Assembly (NCBI GenBank): GCA_016717655.1
Contig: JADKFC010000002.1
Coordinates: 248,001 to 312,000, forward strand
DNA from: Saprospiraceae bacterium
GTDB taxonomy: Bacteria; Bacteroidota; Bacteroidia; Chitinophagales; Saprospiraceae
Direction of reading: 5' to 3'
Length of the DNA: 64,000 nucleotides
The position numbers were made by a program, and so were the translations under genes. Within the stretch, counting starts at the first letter, position 1; the number at the start of each line of letters is the position of its first letter. A model generated the notes under the pieces. It saw only the letters and a program-made list of their open reading frames with translations. It ran no database searches and had not been told where the DNA came from. Shown one piece after another: positions 52,844 through 61,214 of this stretch.

Positions 52844-53247
52844 GGATTCCAATATTTAAATTCATTAGGAATTAGGTTTCCTATTTTCGTATACTCACCT
52901 TTCCATCCTTCAGCGACTCTTAATTCAAGTTCTTGTTCTTGAAAATAAGATGCAAAATATTTACGATCGAAATCAATATAAATTTTTGGAATGTTTCCTA
53001 ACAAATCAAAATCGTCAGAACTCCCAATTATAGTTTGATATTCATCATGCAAACTATAATAGTCAACTTTAAATCGCTTTAAAAATTCAAAATAACCACC
53101 TTCTATATTAGTGCTTTTTAAATAACTATTCCAATACTCACCAATGAAATATTCAACATCAGCAATACAATAAAATGAACTTATTCCTTTTTTAACGAAG
53201 GCAATTAATTCACCTGTTACATTCCTATCTTTAAACCTTACAACCAT
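52822..53247 (-). CDS. Candidate immunity protein
   Basis: 141 residues. The ATG at 53247 overlaps the TAA of the upstream toxin-like gene (TAATG); an ATG at 53304 would instead overlap 58 bp of coding DNA and is less likely. The protein is acidic and aromatic-rich (VRFKDRNVTGELIAFVKKGI, GEYWNSYLKST, DYYSLHDEYQT). No signal peptide, no known family. Size, acidity and coupling to a secreted gene suggest immunity to it. Confidence 0.55.
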   Translation of the reverse strand: MVVRFKDRNVTGELIAFVKKGISSFYCIADVEYFIGEYWNSYLKSTNIEGGYFEFLKRFKVDYYSLHDEYQTIIGSSDDFDLLGNIPKIYIDFDRKYFASYFQEQELELRVAEGWKGEYTKIGNLIPNEFKYWNPYTSEWI

Positions 53248-54263
53248 TAATTGACAATTTTTGCTGAACCAGGAATATAGCTCTGTTGCACCAATTGATT
53301 CCAAAAGCCAGGCAATTCAAACGGGTCACCAGGCTGTAGAGGATCAACTATTTTTGGTGCAGTTCCATCTGGATTTAACAAATTCTGAGATGCCTTATGT
53401 TGTGGAACTGCTGTCTTTTTCATCTGAATATCGAAAGCTTTAGGTACTTCAAATTCAATTATTTCAACTGTATTACCTTGAGCAATTTTTTGAGCTGCAT
53501 AATAGTCTGCGTGTTCTCTTGTCGTTGTACTTAAATTTAGACTTACATTTGGTTTGTTAAAAGTTAAATTTCCATTTGTCTCTACCTTTAATATTTTTGA
53601 GTCTGGATGCTGTGTTTGAACTCTATAGTATTTAACATTTCCTGTAGTTCCTGCCGTTGCTTCATCATGGTATTTGGCAACTTTTTCCAAAGTTTTTATA
53701 TAGCCAGGAGTAGAAATAAAATCGTTTATACCTCCATCGTTTATTTTCTTCCACGCCTTAACCCTCACCGAACCCTCCGTCAACAATTCATCCAAATAGG
53801 CATTGAGGGCCGGGCCTATATCCGGGTCAGCCAGGTCCTTGGCAAGTGCTTCAAGCAGGGGGCAATCACCAGGAGGGGGTACAGCCAATTCGATGTTTGA
53901 CAGATCTTCCTTCGGGTTAGGTATGTGCAGGAAGGTCAGCTGCTCATTAAGATCTCTTTGGGAAGAGAATAATACCTTACTGAATAAAAGTGTGACAGAG
54001 GTGCAGAAGTGGTTGTCAATCTCCCAACTAGCTGAATTGTTATGAAGGATTGGGTCAAAATGATCAACTAATTGCTGACCTAAATTCCCTTCAAACTGAA
54101 CAAGTTTATTTTTACAAATATCACCCTCTGTCTTGTAGGGTAGTATTATTGTCGCCTTCCTTAATTGATTGACACTTTTCACCGGATACGACAAAATGGT
54201 ATCAGAACCAAATAAAGTGTTGGTCATCAAGATGAATGACACTATGGTCGTAAAAAATCTCAT
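53247..54263 (-). CDS. Secreted polymorphic-toxin-like protein, candidate ART-type C-terminal domain
   Basis: 338 residues from the ATG at 54263, which gives a signal peptide (MRFFTTIVSFILMTNTLFGS). The N-terminal part is unique. From about residue 170, VKAWKKINDGG and then KYYRVQTQH, SLNLSTTTREHADYYAAQK and TVEIIEFEVPKAF could be the R/STS-like/E motif triad of ADP-ribosyltransferase folds. The tail (PFELPGFWNQLVQQS, then PGSAKIVN) resembles C-terminal toxin domains. The 141-residue gene behind it is TAATG-coupled. All of this is inference from motif appearance. Confidence 0.5.
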   Translation of the reverse strand: MRFFTTIVSFILMTNTLFGSDTILSYPVKSVNQLRKATIILPYKTEGDICKNKLVQFEGNLGQQLVDHFDPILHNNSASWEIDNHFCTSVTLLFSKVLFSSQRDLNEQLTFLHIPNPKEDLSNIELAVPPPGDCPLLEALAKDLADPDIGPALNAYLDELLTEGSVRVKAWKKINDGGINDFISTPGYIKTLEKVAKYHDEATAGTTGNVKYYRVQTQHPDSKILKVETNGNLTFNKPNVSLNLSTTTREHADYYAAQKIAQGNTVEIIEFEVPKAFDIQMKKTAVPQHKASQNLLNPDGTAPKIVDPLQPGDPFELPGFWNQLVQQSYIPGSAKIVN

Positions 54264-54433
54264 TTTAGTATCTTTTAACATGTCATTTAATGAAAACAAG
54301 GGTTAAAGTTAGGAAATCCCATTTGAAGTTTTTATAGGCTTTCATTTTAAATAGGCCATTTTCTGCAAAATAGGAAGCAAATTTAGGTCATCTTTCAATT
54401 TATCCTCCAATTTAAGAAGTAAATGTTTGTATC

Positions 54434-55657
54434 TCACATCTTTTGACCATATAAACAATTCCCCTTAATAAATAAATTCATTCCATTCAAATACCAATTC
54501 TTTAAGTTTGGTAAATCTTTAATAATATTGTATAAATTATCCAGTTTGGTGGTCAATCGTCGTATGACTTCTTCAGAATTTTTTGCAATAGCATCCTTAC
54601 CTTCTTTAATAAAGACAGCCAAAATTTCATCCAAATTTTTTGCGCGCATTAAAGCATTACTAAGAGTCGAGGTTGCTCCAGTAAAGACTGCTCCAATATA
54701 CTCAAAAACCAATTTTCCAATTGTATATCCTTGTTCAAAAACACCTTCTAAGAATAACATTTTTTTTAATGTATCTTTCAACATTTTTGCAACAGAATCA
54801 AAAATTTGGTCCAGCGTTATTTTTGATATATTATCAATAAATTTATCTACGGTGAGTGTAACATTTAAATCGTGGTTAAACTTTAATTTGAAAGCATCTT
54901 TAAATGAATTTGCTTTAAGTCTAAAGTAACATAAATCAGCTAAAAATGCAACTGATGAAGTAGGAGAACTGGCTAAATTTAATATACTTGATTCATAACC
55001 CCAGGCAGCTTGTAAAAGGATAGCCCCAACATCTATCAATTCAATAAAACCATCTATTACGCCAGAGGCAAGGCCGGCAAACCACTCTGCTGAAAGGAAA
55101 TTCAACTCATTAATGGTTGCATACTCAATTAAATATACCTCCATAGACCTAAGATTGTTTTTAACCAAATCATGGCTCCTGAAGCTTATTCTCTTAAATG
55201 TCTCTAAATTCTCGAATTGATAATTATCGATCTTATCTTTATATTCCTCTAAACTCAAGTACTCAAACGAAGCTGGATCATCATTTATTTTCATACCAAT
55301 ACCTAGGTAATCATCACCATTTTCGTCCTTTCCCAAAAAAAATATTACAAAAGTTACATCACAATCATTATTTTCAAGTCCTTCTGCACCTAATCCCAAT
55401 TCAGTCTCCAAAACAGATTCCAATTTTAATTCCTCATTTAAATCATTTCGTGACAGAAGCACTACTCTGGATTCAAGTTGACTAAATTCACTACTATTTA
55501 AATAATCAGTAATAGGTTTCTGCTCCACAGAAATAGGCGAATATTGAACTAAATGACAAATCCCATCTCGTTGATCTGTCTTTATATTTCTGTAACTTTG
55601 TCCAAGTTCTACATCGAAATCTTTGAGAGAAATAATATCAAAACCATTTTTTTCCAA
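54434..55657 (-). pseudogene. In-frame continuation of the 170-residue secreted gene, possible toxin body
   Basis: An open frame of 407 codons with a TTG rather than ATG start. It is in the same frame as the upstream 55706-56218 gene and separated from it only by TAA (55706-55708) and 16 codons. It reads SLDSGCGYDFGLTRSYLEKN and later WFAGLASGVIDGFIELIDVG and YTIGKLVFEYIGAVFTGATS, similar to the body of pre-toxin regions. At its end, one missing G near 54442-54443 would extend the frame (SKDVRYKHLLLKLEDKLKDD) to 54342. It may be a decayed or sequencing-damaged part of one larger secreted protein. Confidence 0.45.
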
Positions 55658-55705
55658 ATAAGATCTAGTTAGACCAAAATCATAACCACATCCACTATCT
55701 AAAGA

Positions 55706-56218
55706 TTAATTAATCCTAATTAATGATGATTTTATTGCACTCTCAGCTTCATTTATTGAAGAATGCATATCTTTCATGGATCCAAGTATACCACCAACAA
55801 GTGTAGCTAATGAAGAGCTACATTCATCTTGAAAATTTAAATTAAAAATACGGTGAAAGTATTCTAACTTAATCTCATTGCTTTTACTATCATGGATTAA
55901 GTAAAATATGATAAAACTTGAATCATATGATGCAATTTGTTGATGTGACAAACTGATCATTGCATTTAGCCCATCAGTTTCTTTTAAATAAGAACTTACA
56001 GGATATACTTTCTCCAGCCTTATAACAATATTAGAGTTATTGATTCTAAAGTTATCAACTATTTTCTGAATTTCTATCTCAATATCCTCTTTATAGATGG
56101 TTTCAAGTCCAATAAAGTCTTTAATGCCAGAATTTAACACTTGACACTCAGAATTAACATGTCCAGATAATACAAGGATCAATATAAGAATTATACGATT
56201 AGATATATATTTTATCAT
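55706..56218 (-). CDS. Secreted hypothetical protein, stops in frame with the next gene
   Basis: 170 residues. A signal peptide (MIKYISNRIILILILVLSGH) precedes a mixed alpha/beta part (IEIEIQKIVDNFRINNSNIVIRL, SYDSSFIIFYLIHDSKSNEIKL) and a helical end (GILGSMKDMHSSINEAESAI). No family recognised. The TAA that ends it is followed without frame change by the 54434-55657 open frame, so the pair may once have been a single ~590-residue protein. Confidence 0.55.
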   Translation of the reverse strand: MIKYISNRIILILILVLSGHVNSECQVLNSGIKDFIGLETIYKEDIEIEIQKIVDNFRINNSNIVIRLEKVYPVSSYLKETDGLNAMISLSHQQIASYDSSFIIFYLIHDSKSNEIKLEYFHRIFNLNFQDECSSSLATLVGGILGSMKDMHSSINEAESAIKSSLIRIN

Positions 56219-56228
56219 GCTTGTTTAT

Positions 56229-56891
56229 TTAAGGATTAACTAATATCTCCGCCACCTCACTAAAGCCTCCATCATTGTGAAAGGCTACAATCTTTACCTT
56301 TTTAGCCATGCTGAGTATAAAATTGAGTCTGTCTACATGTACAGCATAGTTAGATACTCCAATGGCCTGGGCTGTGCTGGCAGCCACACCTTTTTTGACG
56401 GTTTTTACCAAGGTGTACTTTCCCGATAAACCTCCATCGGTCATATTGGCAGGTACATTGTCTTTTACATATATTTTAAACTCCCGCAAGCTGGCAGTAT
56501 ACGCGGTATTAAAGCCCCATTGCAATCTGATCACACTGCCCTCCGGCTTCTTCTGAACCACAGACCCCTGATTGGCATCTACAAAAGGTGGAATATAAAA
56601 ATCGGTATAATACTGATTGGAAGGCAATACGGTGGCGGTAAAGTTTTGTATTTGTCCCCTTATGCCATTGTTATAAGGCTTCACCTGTACCATTTTAGAG
56701 AAGGTATATTTTCCAGCCTCATTCACCCCTTTTAGGCGATAATTGTAATACTTAAACTCTAGGGTATCTGTATCAATGTAATTGGAGGGCGCTAGCTCAT
56801 TTTGGACTATTGGTAGCGCAGGATACAGTTGCACCTCTTTAAAATTGACGAGATCCTGCCACTGGGAAGCACTTTTTAGTTTTCTTTGGAG
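56229..56891 (-). pseudogene. C-terminal fragment of a large secreted protein, cut at a repeat array
   Basis: About 220 residues with no start of its own. The coding sequence runs into the GC-rich array at 56895, where the frame stays open as (RRSAP/L)n. The fragment contains FKYYNYRLKGVNEAGKYTF, SVIRLQWGFNTAYTASLREF and KYTLVKTVKKGVAAS, beta-strand patterns like those of fibronectin type III-like modules. Its likely parent is a long multi-domain surface protein whose front is not present. It lies upstream of the toxin-like cassettes. Confidence 0.6.
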
Positions 56892-56894
56892 AAT

Positions 56895-57050
56895 ATTGCG
56901 GAGCGGCGGGGCGCGAAGCGCAGAGCGGCGAAGCGCAGAGCGGCGGGGCGCAGAGCGGCGGGGCGCAGAGCGGCGAAGCGCAGAGCGGCGGGGCGCAGAG
57001 CGGCGGAGCGCAGAGCGGCGGGAGAGCGCAGAGCAGGGCGGCGGCGCGGA
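56895..57050 (+). repeat. 15-bp GC-rich tandem array
   Basis: About ten copies of GCGGCGGGGCGCAGA (variants GCGGCGAAGCGCAGA), period 15 bp, so all six frames remain open through it. It caps the truncated gene and is followed by 115-bp-type units. Confidence 0.9.
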
Positions 57051-57054
57051 CATA

Positions 57055-57210
57055 AGCCCCGCTTTACGCTAAACGCTACGCCGTCACCCACTGGCTTCAA
57101 ATTTTTTTATTACTCATCCCAAATAATGGAAAGGCCCCAGCGCAGAGCGCTAACATAAACGCAATGCGCTATGCGCTAAACGCTCCGCCGTCACCCAGCA
57201 ACTGCAAAAA
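57055..57210 (+). repeat. Composite element body, about 1.5 units of 115-bp type
   Basis: Two copies of the CGCTAAACGCT...CCGTCACCCA block, 107 bp apart. Between them lies ACTCATCCCAAATAATGGAAAGGC, CCAGCGCAGAGCGCTAACATAAA. It matches the units at 58.2-58.7 kb, most closely the last one. Confidence 0.85.
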
Positions 57211-57243
57211 TCATTTTTAATACTTATAGTTGACCAAAACGTT

Positions 57244-57981
57244 TCATAACGAATGGCGCAAAAGGAGTCTATTTGATCTTTCCTTTAATACATCTTTCAT
57301 CCTGTACAAAACAGTCTTTGTTTTGTCGCGACCTCTTTTGGTGAGGATTTGATCGGGGGCTTCAAAGTAGTAGTCGACATCTACTTTAAAAAACTCTTCG
57401 TGGATGGTTTCCATTTTTGGATCAAATCCTTTGTCATCAGCCGATTTTCCGTACATGATCTCTGTTTTGATATAAGTATGAGCCGTGTCAATGTTGAAAA
57501 TCGACCCCTTACCTTGGGTTGTTTCGATCTCCCGGCCTTTCCCGTTGAGATTAAATTTTATCTTACCAACGGGCATTTCCGCCTCATAAACACTATCCGG
57601 TTTTATCACCACATTGATTTCTTCCTTCGTCCTGTCTGTAAATGACAGTTTTACTTCTTTCGCAGTGCCATTATCAAATTTAACATAGGAGGTGTTTTGC
57701 GTCTCAGTGGAAAATGCTCCAAATAAGGCGCCTGCAAAGATGCCAAGCATCCATACCCATTTGTTGGCAGCCAATGCACCCGGAGCTTCAGGATTGGCAT
57801 TGTTGTTTGCCACCTTTGATAAGAACCTCACTAACAATAAAGCGATCAGCAAGGCAAAAACTAAAATGAACCAAAATGGAGCGGACGTCCATACAGTGTG
57901 CAAGATCAGGTTGATCACCATTGCAATTGCAAAGTTGATAAATATTGCAATTAATAATGCAATTAATAGTTTGATTTTCAT
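57244..57981 (-). CDS. Membrane protein of unknown function between two repeat elements
   Basis: 245 residues from the ATG at 57981. The open frame continues upstream through the array, but the first Met with a normal membrane start is here. Three N-terminal hydrophobic helices (LLIALLIAIFINFAIAMVI, FILVFALLIALLLVRFL, WVWMLGIFAGALFGAFS) precede a hydrophilic part rich in beta-strand (SYVKFDNGTAKEVKLSFTDR, VYEAEMPVGKIKFNLNGKGR). No family recognised. It is bracketed by two copies of the GC/115-bp composite element, which may have moved or duplicated with it. Confidence 0.7.
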   Translation of the reverse strand: MKIKLLIALLIAIFINFAIAMVINLILHTVWTSAPFWFILVFALLIALLLVRFLSKVANNNANPEAPGALAANKWVWMLGIFAGALFGAFSTETQNTSYVKFDNGTAKEVKLSFTDRTKEEINVVIKPDSVYEAEMPVGKIKFNLNGKGREIETTQGKGSIFNIDTAHTYIKTEIMYGKSADDKGFDPKMETIHEEFFKVDVDYYFEAPDQILTKRGRDKTKTVLYRMKDVLKERSNRLLLRHSL

Positions 57982-58111
57982 GTGCTTTGTTTTGATTTGG
58001 TTTTTCAATATCCAAATATAATATCGAAATCGCAATTTATTATAATAACATAAGTTGATTCTAAGGTTATCTTCGAAATTATTTGCAATTGGAACAGAAC
58101 TTGTCCATTTG

Positions 58112-58238
58112 CAGAGCGGCGGGGCGCAGAGCGGCGGAGCGCAGGGGGGGGGGAGGGGGGGGCAGGGGCGGGGCGCGGGGGGCGCAGGCGGCGGAGCGCG
58201 GAGCGGCGGGGCGCGGAGCGGCGGGGCGCAGAGCGCTA
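58112..58238 (+). repeat. GC-rich array, second composite head
   Basis: Copies of GCGGCGGGGCGCAGA at the left; a strongly G-rich centre with G10-A-G8 at about 58144-58162; then GCGGAGCGCGGAGCGGCGGGGCGC. Same 15-bp unit as the array at 56895. The long G runs make exact length uncertain. Confidence 0.85.
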
Positions 58239-58740
58239 ACATAAATGCACCACGCTATGCGCTTTACGCTAAACGCTACGCCGTCACCCAATAGCTGCAA
58301 ATTTTTTCATTACTCATCTCAAATAATGGGAAGGGCTCCAGCGCAGAGCGCTAACATAAATGCACCACGCTATGCGCTTTACGCTAAACGCTACGCCGTC
58401 ACCCACTAGCTGCATTTTTTTCATTGCTCATCTCAAATAATGGGAAGGGCTCCAGCGCAGAGCGCTAACATAAATGCACCACGCTATGCGCTTTACGCTA
58501 AACGCTACGCCGTCAACCACTAGCTGCATTTTTTTCATTGCTCATCTCAAATAATTGGAAGCGCTCCAGCGCGAAGCGCTAACATAAATGCACCGAGCTA
58601 TGCGCTTTACGCTAAACGCTACGCCGTCAACCACTGGCTTCAATTCTTTTCATTACTGATCGCAAATAATGGAAAGGTCCCAGCGCAGAGCGCTGACATA
58701 AACGCCCCGCGCTAAGCGCTATACGCTCCGCCCCCCCAAC
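58239..58740 (+). repeat. Tandem 115-bp repeat, about four and a half copies
   Basis: Units with a period of 114-115 bp, judged by AAACGCTACGCCGTCA at 58271, 58386, 58500 and 58614, with a degenerate last unit to 58740. Each unit holds TCATCTCAAATAATGGGAAG, CCAGCGCAGAGCGCTAACAT and CTATGCGCTTTACGCTAAAC. No CRISPR-like spacer variation. No gene is supported between 57982 and 58832. Confidence 0.9.
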
Positions 58741-58832
58741 AACTGCAAAACATTTCTCCACCCAAGAATCCTACAACAATCTGTTTTTTCTGTATCTTTC
58801 CACTTTAATTAACCAATCAATTATTTATTACA

Positions 58833-59447
58833 ATGGACATACTACAAATGCTTCAGGGCCAGCTTGGCGAGGGCATGATCGAACAATTGGCCGGACAGAT
58901 CGGTGCAGATAAGGACCAGACAGCAGCAGCTGCCAATGGGGTCTTCTCGGCATTGCTCAGCGGTATCAATAAAAATGTTGCAGATCCCCAGGGAGCACAG
59001 TCGTTTTTGTCTGCCCTCGAGCGCGACCACGATGGCAGTATCTTGGACAACATCGGCGACCTTATCATGGGCGGTGCTTCGGCACCCAGTACCCCCACCA
59101 CCAATGGTGCCGGTATTCTCAATCACGTCTTGGGCAATAACCAGGGAGGCATTGCTGATGCCATCGGAAAAATGAGCGGCATGGATAGTGGAAAAGTAAC
59201 GCAACTGCTTATCACACTTGCCCCTATGGTTTTGGGCATGCTCGGTAAAATGCGCAACAACGAACAAGTAAACAGCGGTGGCGGACTCATTGACCTCATC
59301 GGAAAAACGGTGCAGGGCAGTACTGAACAGCAATCATCCGGCAGCATCTTCACCCGTCTTTTGGACCGCGATGGTGATGGCAGCGTTATGGACGATCTGC
59401 TTCAGATGGGATCCCAATCGCTATTGGGCGGTTTATTCAAGAAATAA
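58833..59447 (+). CDS. DUF937 (YidB-like) protein
   Basis: 204 residues, cytoplasmic, Gly-rich. It shows repeats of the form LxGxLGxxxxxxLAxQIGAD, FSALLSGINKNVADPQGAQSF, GILNHVLGNNQGGIADAIGKMSG and ITLAPMVLGMLGKMRN. These match the DUF937 family. The C-terminus has DRDGDGSVMDDLLQMG, an EF-hand-like stretch. Function unknown. It follows a repeat array with no clean promoter box in view and ends with a terminator. Confidence 0.85.
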   Translation: MDILQMLQGQLGEGMIEQLAGQIGADKDQTAAAANGVFSALLSGINKNVADPQGAQSFLSALERDHDGSILDNIGDLIMGGASAPSTPTTNGAGILNHVLGNNQGGIADAIGKMSGMDSGKVTQLLITLAPMVLGMLGKMRNNEQVNSGGGLIDLIGKTVQGSTEQQSSGSIFTRLLDRDGDGSVMDDLLQMGSQSLLGGLFKK

Positions 59448-59470
59448 TCTTGTAATTGACAAATGACATC

Positions 59471-59502
59471 AAGGTCTGGCAGCTGCTGCCGGACCTTTTT
59501 TA
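59471..59502 (+). terminator. Rho-independent terminator of the DUF937 gene
   Basis: Arms AAGGTCTGGCAG and CTGCCGGACCTT (59471-59482 / 59486-59497) form a 12-bp stem with one T-G pair and a 3-nt loop, followed by T5. It ends at the stop of the convergent M43 gene. Confidence 0.85.
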
Positions 59503-60762
59503 TTTTCCGGGACTCACATCCACGATCACCACCCTACCCTGCTCTACAACAATGCCCGATTCTTTGCCTTTTTTCTCAACTTTGATGCCCTCCCAATTTT
59601 CACCACAGTCGTTGTGAAGGGTCACTTCTTCAAGGATGAGGGTTGCCCCTGTTTTTACGAGAATAGAAGACCCCTTTGGCATGCCCAGCCTGCAACACAC
59701 CTTGAGGCTGCCTCCTTTTTCTATGACAACTGAGGCATCGAGATCGCGACCACCCAACCACGATACGGTATCTGAGATGACATAGGTCTTGCTGGTATCA
59801 TTTTCACACCACCAGGGCACTACAAACTTGCGGGGTGCTGCTAAGGTGTCTGACATTTTCATGTGAATTCTACCGATCTGACAAGGGGTCAGGGCCATCA
59901 TCTCGCTGTTGTAATCCATCAGGTTGTTTGATACCGGACCTTCACAGGGAGGACTGCCTGTGGCATTCCAGCAATTGGCATGGCTTGGGGTGTCGTCACA
60001 AAAGTCATTGTGCCAGGCGTGGCTGAGTCCGTAAACGTGTCCGATTTCATGGCTCAACAAGGTGGCAAACTCCCATTCCGGCTTTTTACTCTGAAACAAG
60101 CCTCCCAGCTTGACGTGGGCGCCCAGGGCAATGCCCGACTCATTCATCTTAAACTTTTGTTTGCCGAGGCTATCCGGCGGAAAGGGGATGACAAAGACAT
60201 TGAGTATGGAGTCGAGGCCAATGCCCAGCTCTTTGATGACATCGGCATTGTAATCGGATCGTTGCGGACCTTTGTTCAGGAAAAAAAGAGGCTTTTCCTG
60301 TTGGTGAAAATAATAGCCGTTTTCTGTTTCATAGCCTTTGCTCGGTGCTATCTTCCATTCAAATAAGGGGTCAAGGACAGGCGTGGTGTTGCCAACCGGC
60401 AAACTCATGGGCTTGTTGTTGCGAAGGCGATAATTGGCATTTTCCACCAATAAATACAAATACCCAAGTTGATCTCTGGTAAAATTGTTGCCACCTGTCA
60501 AATTGTCTACCAAATGCCAGGCCATTCTCACCGTTTTCATGCGGTGAAAGCCGGGATGATCGGGTGATGGCAAATAGTTGAATGCATTTCTACAAGGCGA
60601 AACCCACCCTTCGGGCATACGAGAACGCGGATCGGCCTCTGTTTTCGGCGGCATCTGATACTGCAAAATTTCTGTCTTTTTGGTGCAGGATAGCACCGTA
60701 AAGAGCAGACTAAGTCCCAAAAAGTAAGTTAGAATTTTTCGATTCTGATTTCTTTTACCCAT
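59500..60762 (-). CDS. M43 family zinc metalloprotease lipoprotein
   Basis: 420 residues. A lipoprotein signal ends LFTVLSC. The zinc-binding motif is LLSHEIGHVYGLSHAWHND, the HExxHxxGxxH form of metzincins of the pappalysin (M43) type. It is followed by CDDTPSHANCWNAT and the Met-turn SNNLMDYNSEMMALTPCQIGRIH. The C-terminal ~100 residues are beta-rich (VIEKGGSLKVCCRLGMPKGS), probably an exposed domain. It is anchored on the outside of the cell and cleaves an unknown substrate. The 5' end overlaps the DUF4783 gene by 34 bp. Confidence 0.88.
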   Translation of the reverse strand: MGKRNQNRKILTYFLGLSLLFTVLSCTKKTEILQYQMPPKTEADPRSRMPEGWVSPCRNAFNYLPSPDHPGFHRMKTVRMAWHLVDNLTGGNNFTRDQLGYLYLLVENANYRLRNNKPMSLPVGNTTPVLDPLFEWKIAPSKGYETENGYYFHQQEKPLFFLNKGPQRSDYNADVIKELGIGLDSILNVFVIPFPPDSLGKQKFKMNESGIALGAHVKLGGLFQSKKPEWEFATLLSHEIGHVYGLSHAWHNDFCDDTPSHANCWNATGSPPCEGPVSNNLMDYNSEMMALTPCQIGRIHMKMSDTLAAPRKFVVPWWCENDTSKTYVISDTVSWLGGRDLDASVVIEKGGSLKVCCRLGMPKGSSILVKTGATLILEEVTLHNDCGENWEGIKVEKKGKESGIVVEQGRVVIVDVSPGK

Positions 60763-61124
60763 GATTTACCTTCACTGGTTTCGGTGTACACAAAAAGTCG
60801 GTACGAACCCTGGGCAGAAACTAGCTTTGCCAGCTTGTAGGCAGAGGCGTTTTTGGCTGAACTTCCGTTGTGCAGGGCTTCGATCTTTTTTAAGCCGATG
60901 CCCTGGACAAAGTTTTTAAGTAGGGTGGCGGCTTCCCGTCCGGATACAAACTGAACATCATCCAGGATGGAAACATCTACGTCCTGTGCCATCATTGCAG
61001 CTACTGCCTGATAATTGCCATCACCTACGGATTTGAAAAAATCCACTGGTGCCTGGGCAGAAATAGTCAGGAAAGAAAAGCAGATTGCAAGAACAGCAAA
61101 TAATTTATGAGCATTTGTCTTCAT
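60729..61124 (-). CDS. DUF4783 family secreted protein
   Basis: 131 residues from the ATG at 61124. A signal peptide ends TISAQ. The body fits DUF4783: PVDFFKSVGDGNYQAVAAMM and GREAATLLKNFVQGIGLKKI, an NTF2-like alpha/beta layout. Function unknown. It lies upstream of and overlaps the M43 gene, and is divergent from gpmI. Confidence 0.83.
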   Translation of the reverse strand: MKTNAHKLFAVLAICFSFLTISAQAPVDFFKSVGDGNYQAVAAMMAQDVDVSILDDVQFVSGREAATLLKNFVQGIGLKKIEALHNGSSAKNASAYKLAKLVSAQGSYRLFVYTETSEGKSWVKEIRIEKF

Positions 61125-61214
61125 AATCAAAAGGACGGATTACTTTTGTAAATGTAACTCAATCCCGGGTATATTAACGTTGTGAAAGCATAGAAAATTG
61201 AAAAATATCCTGGT

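Noticed and set aside
57981..58242. N-terminal extension of the membrane-protein frame through the array
   Set aside because: Pro/Ala-rich translation of the repeat; the ATG at 57981 starts a normal membrane protein.
58239..58740. CRISPR array
   Set aside because: The unit is 114-115 bp and repeats as a whole; there are no short repeats with unique spacers and no cas genes.
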